DNA from: Bacillota bacterium
Lineage (GTDB): Bacteria; Bacillota; Clostridia; Acetivibrionales; DTU013
Length of the DNA: 63,730 nucleotides
Assembly (NCBI GenBank): GCA_023418915.1
Contig: JAEZYU010000019.1
Location: 1-63,730, forward strand
Direction: 5' to 3'
Shown here: piece by piece, positions 27,268-36,055 of the stretch
How positions within the stretch are numbered: position 1 is the stretch's first letter
Layout of the letters: the number at the start of each line of letters is the position of its first letter
Position numbers and translations under genes: made by a program
The notes under the pieces: model-generated
Seen by the model: only the letters and a program-made list of their open reading frames with translations
What the model was told of the DNA's origin: nothing
Database searches by the model: none

Positions 27268-27402
27268 GTTCAGGAGATATTCTTAGAATCTCATGAAAGA
27301 TCAGGAGATATCCTTAGAAACGTATGAAAGTTCAGTAGGTATACTTAGAATCGCATGAAAGATCAGGTTGTATCGTTAGAATCAAGCTAATGTTCAGGGG
27401 GT
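27268..27402 (+). repeat. 31-bp direct repeats, 4 copies plus a partial copy at the start codon
   Basis: Imperfect units at 27268-27298, 27299-27329, 27330-27360 and 27361-27391 (GTTCAGGAGATATTCTTAGA at the head of unit 1, CATGAAA at the end of units 1-3). A fifth partial unit GTTCAGGGGGTATGAAAATG provides the Shine-Dalgarno and ATG of the giant gene. Too regular to be chance; either slippage-derived leader repeats or regulatory iterons. Confidence 0.85.
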
Positions 27403-30400
27403 ATGAAAATGAAGGTCAGATATAGTAAGCTGGTGGGTATAAAGTGGGGCGGGATATTTGCTGCGGTGCTGCTGATGTGGATGATTACCGGACAGGCTGA
27501 TGTTTCAGCCGCACAGGTTCATGCTGGAAGTTGGAGACGTGGGAGTGTCTGCCAGATCGATGGTGGATGGGGACATTCCATTGTGTTGAAATCGGACGGT
27601 AGTGTAGTATCCTGGGGAATTAGATATCAAGATCTAACTGATCCGATTGAGGAAGTTCAGAGCGGTGTCGTGTCAGTTGCAGCAGGAGAGCTCTTTTCGC
27701 TGGCGTTAAAATCGGATGGGACAGTAGTAGCCTGGGGAAATGATTTTAATGATGAATGTAAAGTTCCAGAAGGGCTTGATGATGTTATCGCTATTTCATG
27801 TGGAAGCACCCATTCACTTGCGTTGAAATCGGATGGGACAGTAGCAGCCTGGGGTGGGAGTAATTATTCTGGTGAATGTAATGTTCCTGATGGCTTGAAT
27901 GGTGTAGTAGACATTGCAGCCGGAGGTGATCATTCACTGGCATTGAAATCTGATGGTACAATAGTAGCCTGGGGAGATGATTCCGAGGGTCAATGTACTG
28001 GTTCAGCCGGCTTGAATGATATAGTGGCAATCGAAGCCGGACGGCTGCATTCGTTGGCGTTGAAATCGGACGGAACAGTAGTAGCCTGGGGGGCGACTAA
28101 TATAGTTGGTCAAAGTACTGTTCCTGATGGCTTGAACGGTGTAGTATCAATTGCAGCCGGTGGCTTCCATTCGATGGCGTTAAAATCTGATGGTACAATA
28201 GTAGCCTGGGGAGGAGATAACAAGGGTCAATGTACTGGTTCAATCGGCTTGAATGATATAGTAGCCATTGCAGGCGCTTACTCCCATTCGCTGGCGTTGA
28301 AATCAGATGGAACAGTAGTAGCCTGGGGAGATAATGAATACGATAAAGCGAAGGTACCAGAGGGATTGTCTTTGCCCGTTAAGGGAAAAGCAGTTTCGAC
28401 CGGGGATGACTATACTCTTGCGTTGAAATCCGATGGTTCAGTTGTGGCCTGGGGGAATGACGAGCATGGTCAATCGACTGTGCCTGTTGAAGCCCAAAGC
28501 AATGTGGTGGCAATTTCCGCCGGAGGAGAACATTCGCTGGCGTTGAAATCAGACGGCACAGTAGTGGCCTGGGGGAATGACAGTAACGGAGAATGTACTG
28601 GTTCGGCAGGCCTGAGTGATGTAGTGGCTATATCCGCAGGATTAGGACGTTCACTGGCGTTGAAATCGGATGGTACAGTAGCAGGCTGGGGAAATTTTGG
28701 TGGCGGTGAATCCTTGGTGATTGAGAGTTTAGAAGGTGTAACGGCAATTGCAGTCGGAGGAGGTCATTCGCTGGCGTTAAAATGGGATGGTACAGTAGTA
28801 GCCTGGGGGAGAAACAATGTACTGCAGATAATGGTGCCGAACGGTTTAAGTGGAGTAATCGCCATTTCAGCGGGGTATGAGCATTCTCTTGCATTAAAAT
28901 CAGACGGAACAGTTGTAGGCTGGGGGAGTAACAGTCACGGGCAAAAATATGTCCCTCCTGGACTTAATGGTGTCGTGGCAATTGAAGCAGGCGCAACGCA
29001 TTCGCTGGCACTAAAATCGGACGGCACAGTTGTGTCGTGGGGGGATTTAGATCAAAGTACCGTTCCGGAAGATTTAAATGGCGTTTTGGCAATTTCCGGC
29101 GGAGAAGGATATACGCTGGCGTTGAAAGCGGATGGTACAATAGCAGCCTGGGGAGATGACAGCTCCGGGAAGGCAACGGTTCCAAACAGTGATGGTTTGA
29201 GCAAATTGACTATAGATTTGGGTGACTTGAGTCCGTCCACTTTTGACTCATCTGTTACAGAATACTCCTACAGTTATGCGGGTGCATCTGTAGCAAGCGT
29301 CAATATATCGGGAACACTGGACAACCCGGATGAAACCGAGTTGTATATATATGGTCAAAAACGAGAAAGTGAAGCGGTTGTAACTGTGCCATTGAATGAG
29401 ACATCCACCGATATAATCGTTGGAGTCAAAACGTGCTTTCTGCCTGAAAAAATCTATACTGTAACTGTATATAGGGATATGAATGCACCGACGATAGTCT
29501 TTGGAACAAACGGCAGCGAGACATATACGGAAGCGGCAGCTTCAACGGTAACGGTGAGCGATGTAGTAAGCGGGGTGGATGCCTCTGTTGTGGAATATGC
29601 CTGGACCACCGGTACCGATGTGCCGGAATCAGGCTGGACTTCCTTTACCAGCGGGGATACGCTGACAAAGAGCGGAGCAGATGGCGATTGGTATCTGCAT
29701 ATCAAAGCCGCAGATACGGCGGGCAACATTGCATATGCGGTATCAAACCGCTTCCGCCTTGATAGTGCGGCACCTGCCGCATCCTTGGTATCTCCGTCAG
29801 GGGCAGGTGCTGCGATCTCAACTCCAAACATAGTACTTGGCTTCAGTGAAAGCGTTACAGGAGTAGAAGGTGGAAAAATAACTATTTCTGACGGTTCCGG
29901 TACATATACCTGCACCATCGGGGGAAGCGACGACTATATCACTGAAATAGAATCTGAATACAGAGCAGTCATACCTGTTTCAAGCTTTATATATGATGGT
30001 GAGCCGCTTGTTTTAGAGTATGATACTACATACACGATAGCGTTGGAGGCTGGAGTATATATTGACGTTGCAGGCAAAGAGACAGCTGCAGGTGATGTCG
30101 GAAGCTTCAAAACAGAAACAGTACCGGCTTCAACAGTGACAGTAAGTGCAAATCCGTTGGCAGGGGGCATTGTAAGCGGCAGCGGTACATATAGTCAAGG
30201 GGCTTCTGTGACAGTGACGGCAACAACCGGCAGCGGATTTGTTTTTGTCAACTGGACAGAGGATGGAGCTGAGGTCAGTACCAGCGCAAGCTATGCTTTT
30301 ACCATAGGAACGTATGACAGGGATCTGGTGGCAAACTTTTCCGCAGTATCTGCAACACTCGAAAGCATAGATATTACAACACTGCCAACAAAGCTGGTAT

Positions 30401-33400
30401 ATACTGTGGGAGAAAGCCTGGATATCAGCGGAATGGTGGTGACAGGCACCTACAGTGACAGCAATACGAAGGTGGAAACAGTGACGGCAGCTCATGTAAC
30501 CGGCTTTGACAGCACTACACCGGCTGCCATTCAGGTGTTGACTGTAGCAATTGGCGGAAAAAGCGATACTTATACGGTGACAATCAACGAAGTGACGGCA
30601 CCGGCAGCACCGACCATTGACGTCGGCGGCTTTGAGGGCACGTTCACCGAGGACCATGGTGCGGCAGAGGCCGCTCCACTCGCCAGTATCACGGACCCAG
30701 ACAGCACTCAGCTGTCGCAGATGGTCATTACCCTGACCAACCCCGAGAACGGGGGGCAGGAAATTATCCGAGTGTATGATGATGACGATGATAACATCAC
30801 CGTCACCTACAACGATCTTACCCAGATAACTCTGACCGGGTTGGCAGACTTGAGCGACTATCAGAACTACTTGAGATCTCTGAAGTACGAGAACCTCTCG
30901 GACTCGCCGGAGGTTTCAATAGCACGTACCATTACTATTGTCGCCACCGACTGCGAAGGCAATACCGGTCCTGCCGCTGTCGTGATGATGTACGTGGTAA
31001 ATGTAAACGACGCACCGAGTCTTGATGTCACTTACCCTAGTATGGGCTCCACTAATGAAGATACGGCAAAGGTGCTCTCTGTTTACTCATTCCTTGGATC
31101 AGTGACTGATTATGACGGCCCGATTGAGCCAACCGGTATCGCTGTCATCGGGGTATCCGGCGCCGGGGACTGGACATATTCAACAGACGGCGGCACTACC
31201 TGGACCAGTATGGCTGGGTTCAGCGAAGATGCGGCCTTGTTATTGCGCAGCACCGACCTGGTGAGCTACACACCAAATGGTACCAGGGGTGAGACTGTGG
31301 AGCTCAGTTACCGTGCTTGGGACCAGTCCGTAGGTACTGCCGGCGGCAGAGCTGATACGACAACCAATGGCGGCACTACAGCATTTTCCAGTGATATCGG
31401 CACTGCCACTCTGACAGTGACAGACGTCAATGATGCGCCGATCTTAGCTGGCGGGGAGGCCACTGCTCTATGCCCAACCGATGAGGACACGGCCTCCGGG
31501 TCGACGCTCGTATCCGACATCCTGGAAGGCATCGGCGGAGTTAGTGATGTGGATCTCGGCGCCATGACTGGCGTAGCGGTGACCGCCGTATCTGGTAACG
31601 GCATATGGCAGTTTTCCCATGGCGGCAGTATCTGGGCGGACTTTCCGGCTGTGTCGAATGACGCTGCGTTGCTGCTTCAGCCAGGAGACCTGATCCGGTA
31701 TCTCCCTGACCACATCAGGGGTGAGACTGCCTTTCTGATTTTCCGTGCATGGGATCAGACCTCGGGAACCGCCGGCGACATCGCTGATACCTCCACCAAT
31801 GGGGGCAGCACAGCATTTTCTACCGACAGGACCGCTGCCACTCTGACAGTGACAGACGTCAATGATGCGCCGATCCGCAGGACAGGCATACCGGCTGAAG
31901 CAGAGGCAAGCGTGACAGTGAACACGGCATATACTCTCAATCTTGATATGATATTTGAGGATGAAGATACGGATACACTGACCTACAAGGTATCGATCAA
32001 TGGAGCAGATTATATTGCAGCAGATAGTAGTTACAGCTTCACACCTGCAGAGACTGGTCAAACTGTTCTGGTATTCAAAGCTAATGATGGTATAGCTGAT
32101 TCCACCGATACCTACACTGTGACGCTGACAGCCAATGCAGGACAGCCAATAGCCTATACCGTAAGCTTTGATACTGATGGAGGCAGTAGCGTAGACATCC
32201 AGACAGTGGAATATAACGATAAAGCAATCAGACCGGCAGACCCGACAAAAAAATGGTATGACTTCGTTGGATGGTACAGCAATGAGACACTGACAACGGT
32301 ATATGATTTTGAAAATACAGTTATCATCGAAGATACCACAATATATGCCAGGTGGACGCCTGCAACACTCCAAAGCATAGACATAACAACACTGCCGGTA
32401 AAGCTTGTATATACCGTAGGAGACAGCCTGGACATCAGCGGCATGATAGTGACAGGTACCTACAGCGACGGAAGCACAAAGGTGGAGGCCGTGACGATAG
32501 CCGATATAAACGGCTTTGACAGCAGTACACCGGCAGTCGGTCAGGTATTGACTGTAGCAATAGGCGGCAAAACCGATGTTTATACAGTAACCATAAAAGC
32601 GAAGACAAGTAATGACAATAATAATGATAACGACAACAGTAACGGTTCCGGTGGAAATGGTACCGGTGTACCGATTGGTGATACTCCGGCAGAGATACAA
32701 AAAATTCAAATAACTCTCGAAGAAGATAAGGTAACCGCTACAATGACAGTAACAGCCGGCGCTGATGATAATGGCAGCAAAACAGCTGCAGTCACACAGA
32801 CACAAGTAACTGAGGCTGTCAGCATGGCATTGGAAGCAGCGTCAAATAAAGGAACCGGAGTGTCAGCTATAATTGAAGTAAAAGTAGAGGGAACAGCAGA
32901 TTCAGAAGTGTATGAAGTAAGGGTGCCTAAGGCGGCAATAGATGCAATAGCAGTCAGCAGTACAGACGCGCTGACAATAATGACTCCCATTGCAGCGATC
33001 ACCTTTGACGACAAGGCTATAGACACTATGTCACAAGAAGCAGAGGCCGATGTCATAATGTCAGCAGCAAGGGTAGATTCGACAATGCTCAGTGAAGAGG
33101 CGAAGAAAAAGACAGGTGACAGACCGGTATTCAAACTCCGTGTCACCAGCGGTGACAAGACCATATCACAATTTAATGGAAATGTAACAGTAACCGTACC
33201 ATATACACCTAAAGCTGGTGAAGATATAAATGCTGTAATTATTTATTATGTCAATGTGGAAGGCAAGCTGGAAACAGTGACGAATGGGCGTTATGATGCC
33301 GCAACAGGTACAGTGATGTTTACCACAGATCACTTTTCGACTTATGCGGTAGGCTACAACAAGGTCAGCTTCAATGATGTGGCGGATAATGCCTGGTATC

Positions 33401-33903
33401 AAAAGGCAGTGACCTTCATAGCTGCCCGTGAGATCACAACAGGCACAGGCGATGGCAGGTTCAGCCCTGATGCCATGCTTACCCGCGGGCAGTTTATAAC
33501 TATGGCGATGAGGGCCTGCAATATAGCTCCGGATACAGATCTGACCAACAACTTTGCAGACGCAGGGAATACCTATTATACCGGCTATCTGGCTGCGGCA
33601 AAGAGGTTAGGGATATCCGGCGGCGTAGGAAGCAATCGGTTTGCACCGGATAAAGAGATCAGCCGGCAGGAAATGATCACCCTGCTGTACAATACCTTAA
33701 ACATTATTGGCAAACTGCCAAAAGGAATATCAAAAATAACCTTGACGGATTTTAAAGATGCAGAATATGTAGAAGAATGGGCAAAGGGTGCTATGGAGCT
33801 TTTTGTAAGGACTGGAGTAATAAGCGGCAGCAGCGGCAGGCTTAATCCCACAGATACGGTAAAAAGGTCAGAAATGGCACAGGTATTGTATAATTGCTTA
33901 TAG
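27403..33903 (+). CDS. Giant secreted SLH surface protein with 14 RCC1 repeats, module A
   Basis: 2166 aa. Signal peptide about residues 1-36 (ends VSAAQ). Fourteen 40-aa RCC1 repeats (core LALKSDGTVVAWG) fill about 45-600, enough for two seven-bladed propellers. Then come a cadherin-like sandwich, Ig-like domains, an InlB-like repeat, Big_3 domain (about 985-1065), cadherin/VCBS-like repeats ending TLTVTDVNDAPI (to about 1490), a second InlB/Big_3 pair, an Asn-rich linker (about 1730), a stalk domain shared with module B, and three SLH domains at about 1985-2166 (FNDVADNAWYQKAVTFIAAR first). It anchors to cell-wall pyruvylated polymer. The TAG stop overlaps the dispersed repeat. Probably an adhesin or carbohydrate-binding scaffold. 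Confidence 0.93.
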   Translation: MKMKVRYSKLVGIKWGGIFAAVLLMWMITGQADVSAAQVHAGSWRRGSVCQIDGGWGHSIVLKSDGSVVSWGIRYQDLTDPIEEVQSGVVSVAAGELFSLALKSDGTVVAWGNDFNDECKVPEGLDDVIAISCGSTHSLALKSDGTVAAWGGSNYSGECNVPDGLNGVVDIAAGGDHSLALKSDGTIVAWGDDSEGQCTGSAGLNDIVAIEAGRLHSLALKSDGTVVAWGATNIVGQSTVPDGLNGVVSIAAGGFHSMALKSDGTIVAWGGDNKGQCTGSIGLNDIVAIAGAYSHSLALKSDGTVVAWGDNEYDKAKVPEGLSLPVKGKAVSTGDDYTLALKSDGSVVAWGNDEHGQSTVPVEAQSNVVAISAGGEHSLALKSDGTVVAWGNDSNGECTGSAGLSDVVAISAGLGRSLALKSDGTVAGWGNFGGGESLVIESLEGVTAIAVGGGHSLALKWDGTVVAWGRNNVLQIMVPNGLSGVIAISAGYEHSLALKSDGTVVGWGSNSHGQKYVPPGLNGVVAIEAGATHSLALKSDGTVVSWGDLDQSTVPEDLNGVLAISGGEGYTLALKADGTIAAWGDDSSGKATVPNSDGLSKLTIDLGDLSPSTFDSSVTEYSYSYAGASVASVNISGTLDNPDETELYIYGQKRESEAVVTVPLNETSTDIIVGVKTCFLPEKIYTVTVYRDMNAPTIVFGTNGSETYTEAAASTVTVSDVVSGVDASVVEYAWTTGTDVPESGWTSFTSGDTLTKSGADGDWYLHIKAADTAGNIAYAVSNRFRLDSAAPAASLVSPSGAGAAISTPNIVLGFSESVTGVEGGKITISDGSGTYTCTIGGSDDYITEIESEYRAVIPVSSFIYDGEPLVLEYDTTYTIALEAGVYIDVAGKETAAGDVGSFKTETVPASTVTVSANPLAGGIVSGSGTYSQGASVTVTATTGSGFVFVNWTEDGAEVSTSASYAFTIGTYDRDLVANFSAVSATLESIDITTLPTKLVYTVGESLDISGMVVTGTYSDSNTKVETVTAAHVTGFDSTTPAAIQVLTVAIGGKSDTYTVTINEVTAPAAPTIDVGGFEGTFTEDHGAAEAAPLASITDPDSTQLSQMVITLTNPENGGQEIIRVYDDDDDNITVTYNDLTQITLTGLADLSDYQNYLRSLKYENLSDSPEVSIARTITIVATDCEGNTGPAAVVMMYVVNVNDAPSLDVTYPSMGSTNEDTAKVLSVYSFLGSVTDYDGPIEPTGIAVIGVSGAGDWTYSTDGGTTWTSMAGFSEDAALLLRSTDLVSYTPNGTRGETVELSYRAWDQSVGTAGGRADTTTNGGTTAFSSDIGTATLTVTDVNDAPILAGGEATALCPTDEDTASGSTLVSDILEGIGGVSDVDLGAMTGVAVTAVSGNGIWQFSHGGSIWADFPAVSNDAALLLQPGDLIRYLPDHIRGETAFLIFRAWDQTSGTAGDIADTSTNGGSTAFSTDRTAATLTVTDVNDAPIRRTGIPAEAEASVTVNTAYTLNLDMIFEDEDTDTLTYKVSINGADYIAADSSYSFTPAETGQTVLVFKANDGIADSTDTYTVTLTANAGQPIAYTVSFDTDGGSSVDIQTVEYNDKAIRPADPTKKWYDFVGWYSNETLTTVYDFENTVIIEDTTIYARWTPATLQSIDITTLPVKLVYTVGDSLDISGMIVTGTYSDGSTKVEAVTIADINGFDSSTPAVGQVLTVAIGGKTDVYTVTIKAKTSNDNNNDNDNSNGSGGNGTGVPIGDTPAEIQKIQITLEEDKVTATMTVTAGADDNGSKTAAVTQTQVTEAVSMALEAASNKGTGVSAIIEVKVEGTADSEVYEVRVPKAAIDAIAVSSTDALTIMTPIAAITFDDKAIDTMSQEAEADVIMSAARVDSTMLSEEAKKKTGDRPVFKLRVTSGDKTISQFNGNVTVTVPYTPKAGEDINAVIIYYVNVEGKLETVTNGRYDAATGTVMFTTDHFSTYAVGYNKVSFNDVADNAWYQKAVTFIAAREITTGTGDGRFSPDAMLTRGQFITMAMRACNIAPDTDLTNNFADAGNTYYTGYLAAAKRLGISGGVGSNRFAPDKEISRQEMITLLYNTLNIIGKLPKGISKITLTDFKDAEYVEEWAKGAMELFVRTGVISGSSGRLNPTDTVKRSEMAQVLYNCL
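27540..29200 (+). repeat. Tandem 120-bp RCC1-coding repeats (14 units)
   Basis: The coding block repeats with a period of about 120 nt, each unit containing a variant of GCGTTGAAATCGGATGG and GTAGCCTGGGG. Units differ by substitution but the spacing is nearly constant, so the array could change copy number by recombination. Confidence 0.9.
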
Positions 33904-33976
33904 GTGCCAGGCACGACACTTAGACACTTATTCTTTTTCGATGAAGAATAAGTGTCTAAGTGTCGTGCCTGGCACC
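33903..33976. repeat. Dispersed palindromic repeat, full copy
   Basis: Arms 33903-33932 and 33947-33976, loop of 14 nt. The first G is the last base of the TAG stop of the giant gene. It can act as the terminator of module A. Confidence 0.95.
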
Positions 33977-34163
33977 TATAATACGAAACAATATGGGAAA
34001 TAGAGGAAAATTTATGATACATATTGAATGATTACCAATAATAAAACATTTTACAATGATGAGTTCATCTTTCAGTACGAATGATGTTTTAGCATCGCCG
34101 TTTTTCCGGGATCAGGAATACATACAATAAAAAGATTATCGGTTAAGGGAAGATGAGGAGTGT

Positions 34164-34418
34164 ATGTATAGGCTGCTTATTGCTGACGATGAAAAGATCG
34201 TTTTGGATTCCATAAGGTTCATAATCGAGAAAAACTTTACCGATGTAATCGTAGCCGGTACAGCGAGGTCGGGTCGTGAAGCCATAGAAAAGGCAGAAAA
34301 TCTAAAGCCCGACATAATTTTCATGGACATCATGATGCCTGGAATAAATGGTATTGAGGCAATAAGAGAAATAAGATCCAGACTGAGTAATGTCATGTTT
34401 GTAATACTAACAGCCTGA
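34164..34418 (+). pseudogene. Truncated response-regulator receiver domain (YesN-type)
   Basis: 84 aa, receiver only: LLIADDEKIVLDSIR, RSGREAIEKAENLKPDIIFM with phosphoacceptor Asp, MPGINGIEAIREI, and the Thr strand FVILTA, where it stops. It closely resembles residues 1-85 of the YesN-type regulator at 53592. The break at about 34415 joins antisense GH3 sequence, so the C-terminal part including the DNA-binding domain is gone. GAGGAG precedes the ATG. Confidence 0.82.
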
Positions 34419-34741
34419 GCAATCATGTTTTCCATATTGCTTGCATAAGTATTCGCTCTGCTGCCATGACCACCGTTGCACTGAAGGTCCATACCATGCG
34501 CCAGAGCCTGCGAAAACTGCTCTACTATGGTAAGCACCTTGTCGGTATACGGGTTAATGAAGTTATGTCTCGAAATGGTCGAAACCGAGTCACAGTCGCC
34601 TGTCATATGGCCCGAAAAGCCATAGGTCTGGCGCAGCAAAGTCTCAATCAGGTAGCTGCTCCAGGTACAGGGATCTCCGTTTAGTGTGCTGTATGCTGTC
34701 ATGACGGAGGAAACATCAGCATCCTGAATGATGTTACGGTA
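34419..34741 (-). pseudogene. Internal fragment of a GH3 glycoside hydrolase
   Basis: Read leftward, 34741-34419 encodes about 107 residues of a GH3 catalytic barrel: SVMTAYSTLNGDPCTWSSYL, LLRQTYGFSGHMTGDCDSV (with the nucleophile Asp position) and LAHGMDLQCNGG. It has no start, no N-terminal barrel and no C-terminal domain. It is flanked by fragments in the opposite orientation. GH3 members are beta-glucosidases or beta-xylosidases, so a degradation enzyme was lost here. Confidence 0.8.
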
Positions 34742-34743
34742 AG

Positions 34744-35148
34744 GTGCATGCTCTCAGGGCGGTTATTGATGAAGCACAAAGTATGTACGACAGTGCGGTT
34801 GTCGGGACTGAAAACGGATGTTACCTGCAGACAGCTAAGCATATATTCAAGGCATCAATAGATGCGGCCAACGCTGTATATGCAGATGATAGCGTAAGCC
34901 AGTCAGAGGTAGATAATGCTGTGGCCGTACTGAATACGGCAATGGCAGTATTCGAAGCATCTGTGATAACAGCTGGCACTGGAGATCTCAATAACACATC
35001 AACGATCGATGTGGGAGATCTTGCAATCGTTGCATATTACTATGGAGCTGACTCTGCCAGTGAAAACTGGCCGGAAGCCATGGCTGCAGATGACAGCATC
35101 CGGTGTGACTCCGGGAAAATCTGTAACGTGGACGGTAACAGGACTTGA
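34744..35148 (+). pseudogene. FIVAR-dockerin fragment
   Basis: About 134 residues: one FIVAR-type helical repeat (LRAVIDEAQSMYDSAVVGTE, VDNAVAVLNTAMAVFEAS) then a dockerin first segment (GDLNNTSTIDVGDLAIVAYY). The second dockerin segment has decayed. It lacks an N-terminal enzyme domain. It probably is the tail of a secreted plant-cell-wall enzyme; cohesin partners are not seen in this window. Confidence 0.75.
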
Positions 35149-35177
35149 TCTCTGTCAGCATTAATTTATACATAACA

Positions 35178-35207
35178 AAATGCTTCTAATTTATTAAGCA
35201 TTTTTTT
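35178..35207 (+). terminator. Rho-independent terminator
   Basis: AAATGCTT (35178-35185), 10-nt loop, AAGCATTT, then a T-run. It follows the first FIVAR-dockerin fragment and shows this fragment kept its native 3' end. Confidence 0.85.
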
Positions 35208-35208
35208 A

Positions 35209-35928
35209 TTGAGTAGGTGCAGCGAAACATCCAGTATGACAATAGCTGTAACCACAGCAGTTGAGGTCGACAAGACTCAGCTAATTGCAGCAATAGACAG
35301 TGCGGAGGTTATTTATTCCGATGCGGTGGTGGGTTCACAGCCCGGCCAGTATCCACAGGCGGCAAAGGACAACTTCAGGGCTGCGATAGATGCGGCAATA
35401 GCCGTAAGGGACAACAACAGTGTAACCCAAGAGCAGGTGGACAGCGAGGTAATCTCTTTGAATACTGCCAAACAAACATTCAAAACGTCAGTTATACCAG
35501 ATCCGGGCGTAAACAAGGATGCCCTTGCGGCAGCCATCAGTATCGCAGAGGGGCTCTATGCGGAGGCGGAAGTTGGTACACAGCCTGGTCAATACCCACA
35601 GGAAGCTAAAGACACCTTAAATACAGCCATAAATACAGCCAGGTCAGTATACAACGATCCGGATGCGGCACAGTCGCAGGTAGACAGTGCGGTTACAGCA
35701 TTAAACATCGCAATCGATACCTTCAGGGCGGCTGTGAATAAAGATATGTCAGCAGACCTCAACAGCGATGGAAGCATTGATGTTGGAGACCTTGCGATAG
35801 TCGCCTTCTATTACGGAAGGGATTCTGCCGGCTCAGACTGGGAAGAGGCAAAGATTTCAGACTTAAATGGAGATAATAAGGTCGATATTTCCGACCTGGC
35901 GTATGTTGCATTAAGGATACTTGAATAA
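35209..35928 (+). pseudogene. Two FIVAR repeats plus complete type I dockerin (C-terminal remnant)
   Basis: 239 aa: two FIVAR repeats (DKTQLIAAIDSAEVIYSDAV; DALAAAISIAEGLYAEAEVG, each with GQYPQ and VDS motifs) followed by a full dockerin with two calcium-loop segments (DLNSDGSIDVGDLAIVAFYY and DLNGDNKVDISDLAYVALRI). No signal peptide and no catalytic domain precede it; the terminator at 35178-35207 lies just upstream. It is the tail of a lost extracellular enzyme, or could be read as a small orphan ORF from ATG 35236. Confidence 0.72.
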
Positions 35929-35933
35929 AGACG

Positions 35934-35997
35934 GGTTCCCGGCACGACACAAGACACTTATTCGATGAATAAGTGTCTAAGTGTCGTGCCAGGCACC
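35934..35997. repeat. Dispersed palindromic repeat, full copy with diverged left arm
   Basis: Left arm 35934-35962 (GGTTCCCGGCACGACAC, one T and A lost after it), right arm 35968-35997. It starts 6 nt after the dockerin stop. The right arm contains an open frame (GTG TCG TGC CAG GCA CCT) that could mislead gene callers into extending the next gene. Confidence 0.93.
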
Positions 35998-36055
35998 TAT
36001 AATATGGTATAATAGAGGAGGTGATGTAAACAGAAGTAATGCGGCGGACGGGGGG

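Noticed and set aside
27268..27402. 31-bp repeats considered as a CRISPR array
   Set aside because: No spacers between units, imperfect copies and no cas genes nearby.
31468..32805. A 445-codon open frame on the minus strand inside the RCC1/SLH gene
   Set aside because: It is Cys/Ile/Tyr-rich, has no Shine-Dalgarno or domain, and mirrors the Thr/Val/Ala-rich codons of the real gene. Similar antisense frames lie inside both giant genes.
34164..35928. Idea that the dockerin fragments show a cellulosome gene cluster here
   Set aside because: Only tails without catalytic modules remain, and no cohesin or scaffoldin gene is present in the window.
35981..36055. N-terminal extension MSCQAP... of the module B regulator
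   Set aside because: It is translated from the right arm of the dispersed repeat and is absent from the module A paralogue.
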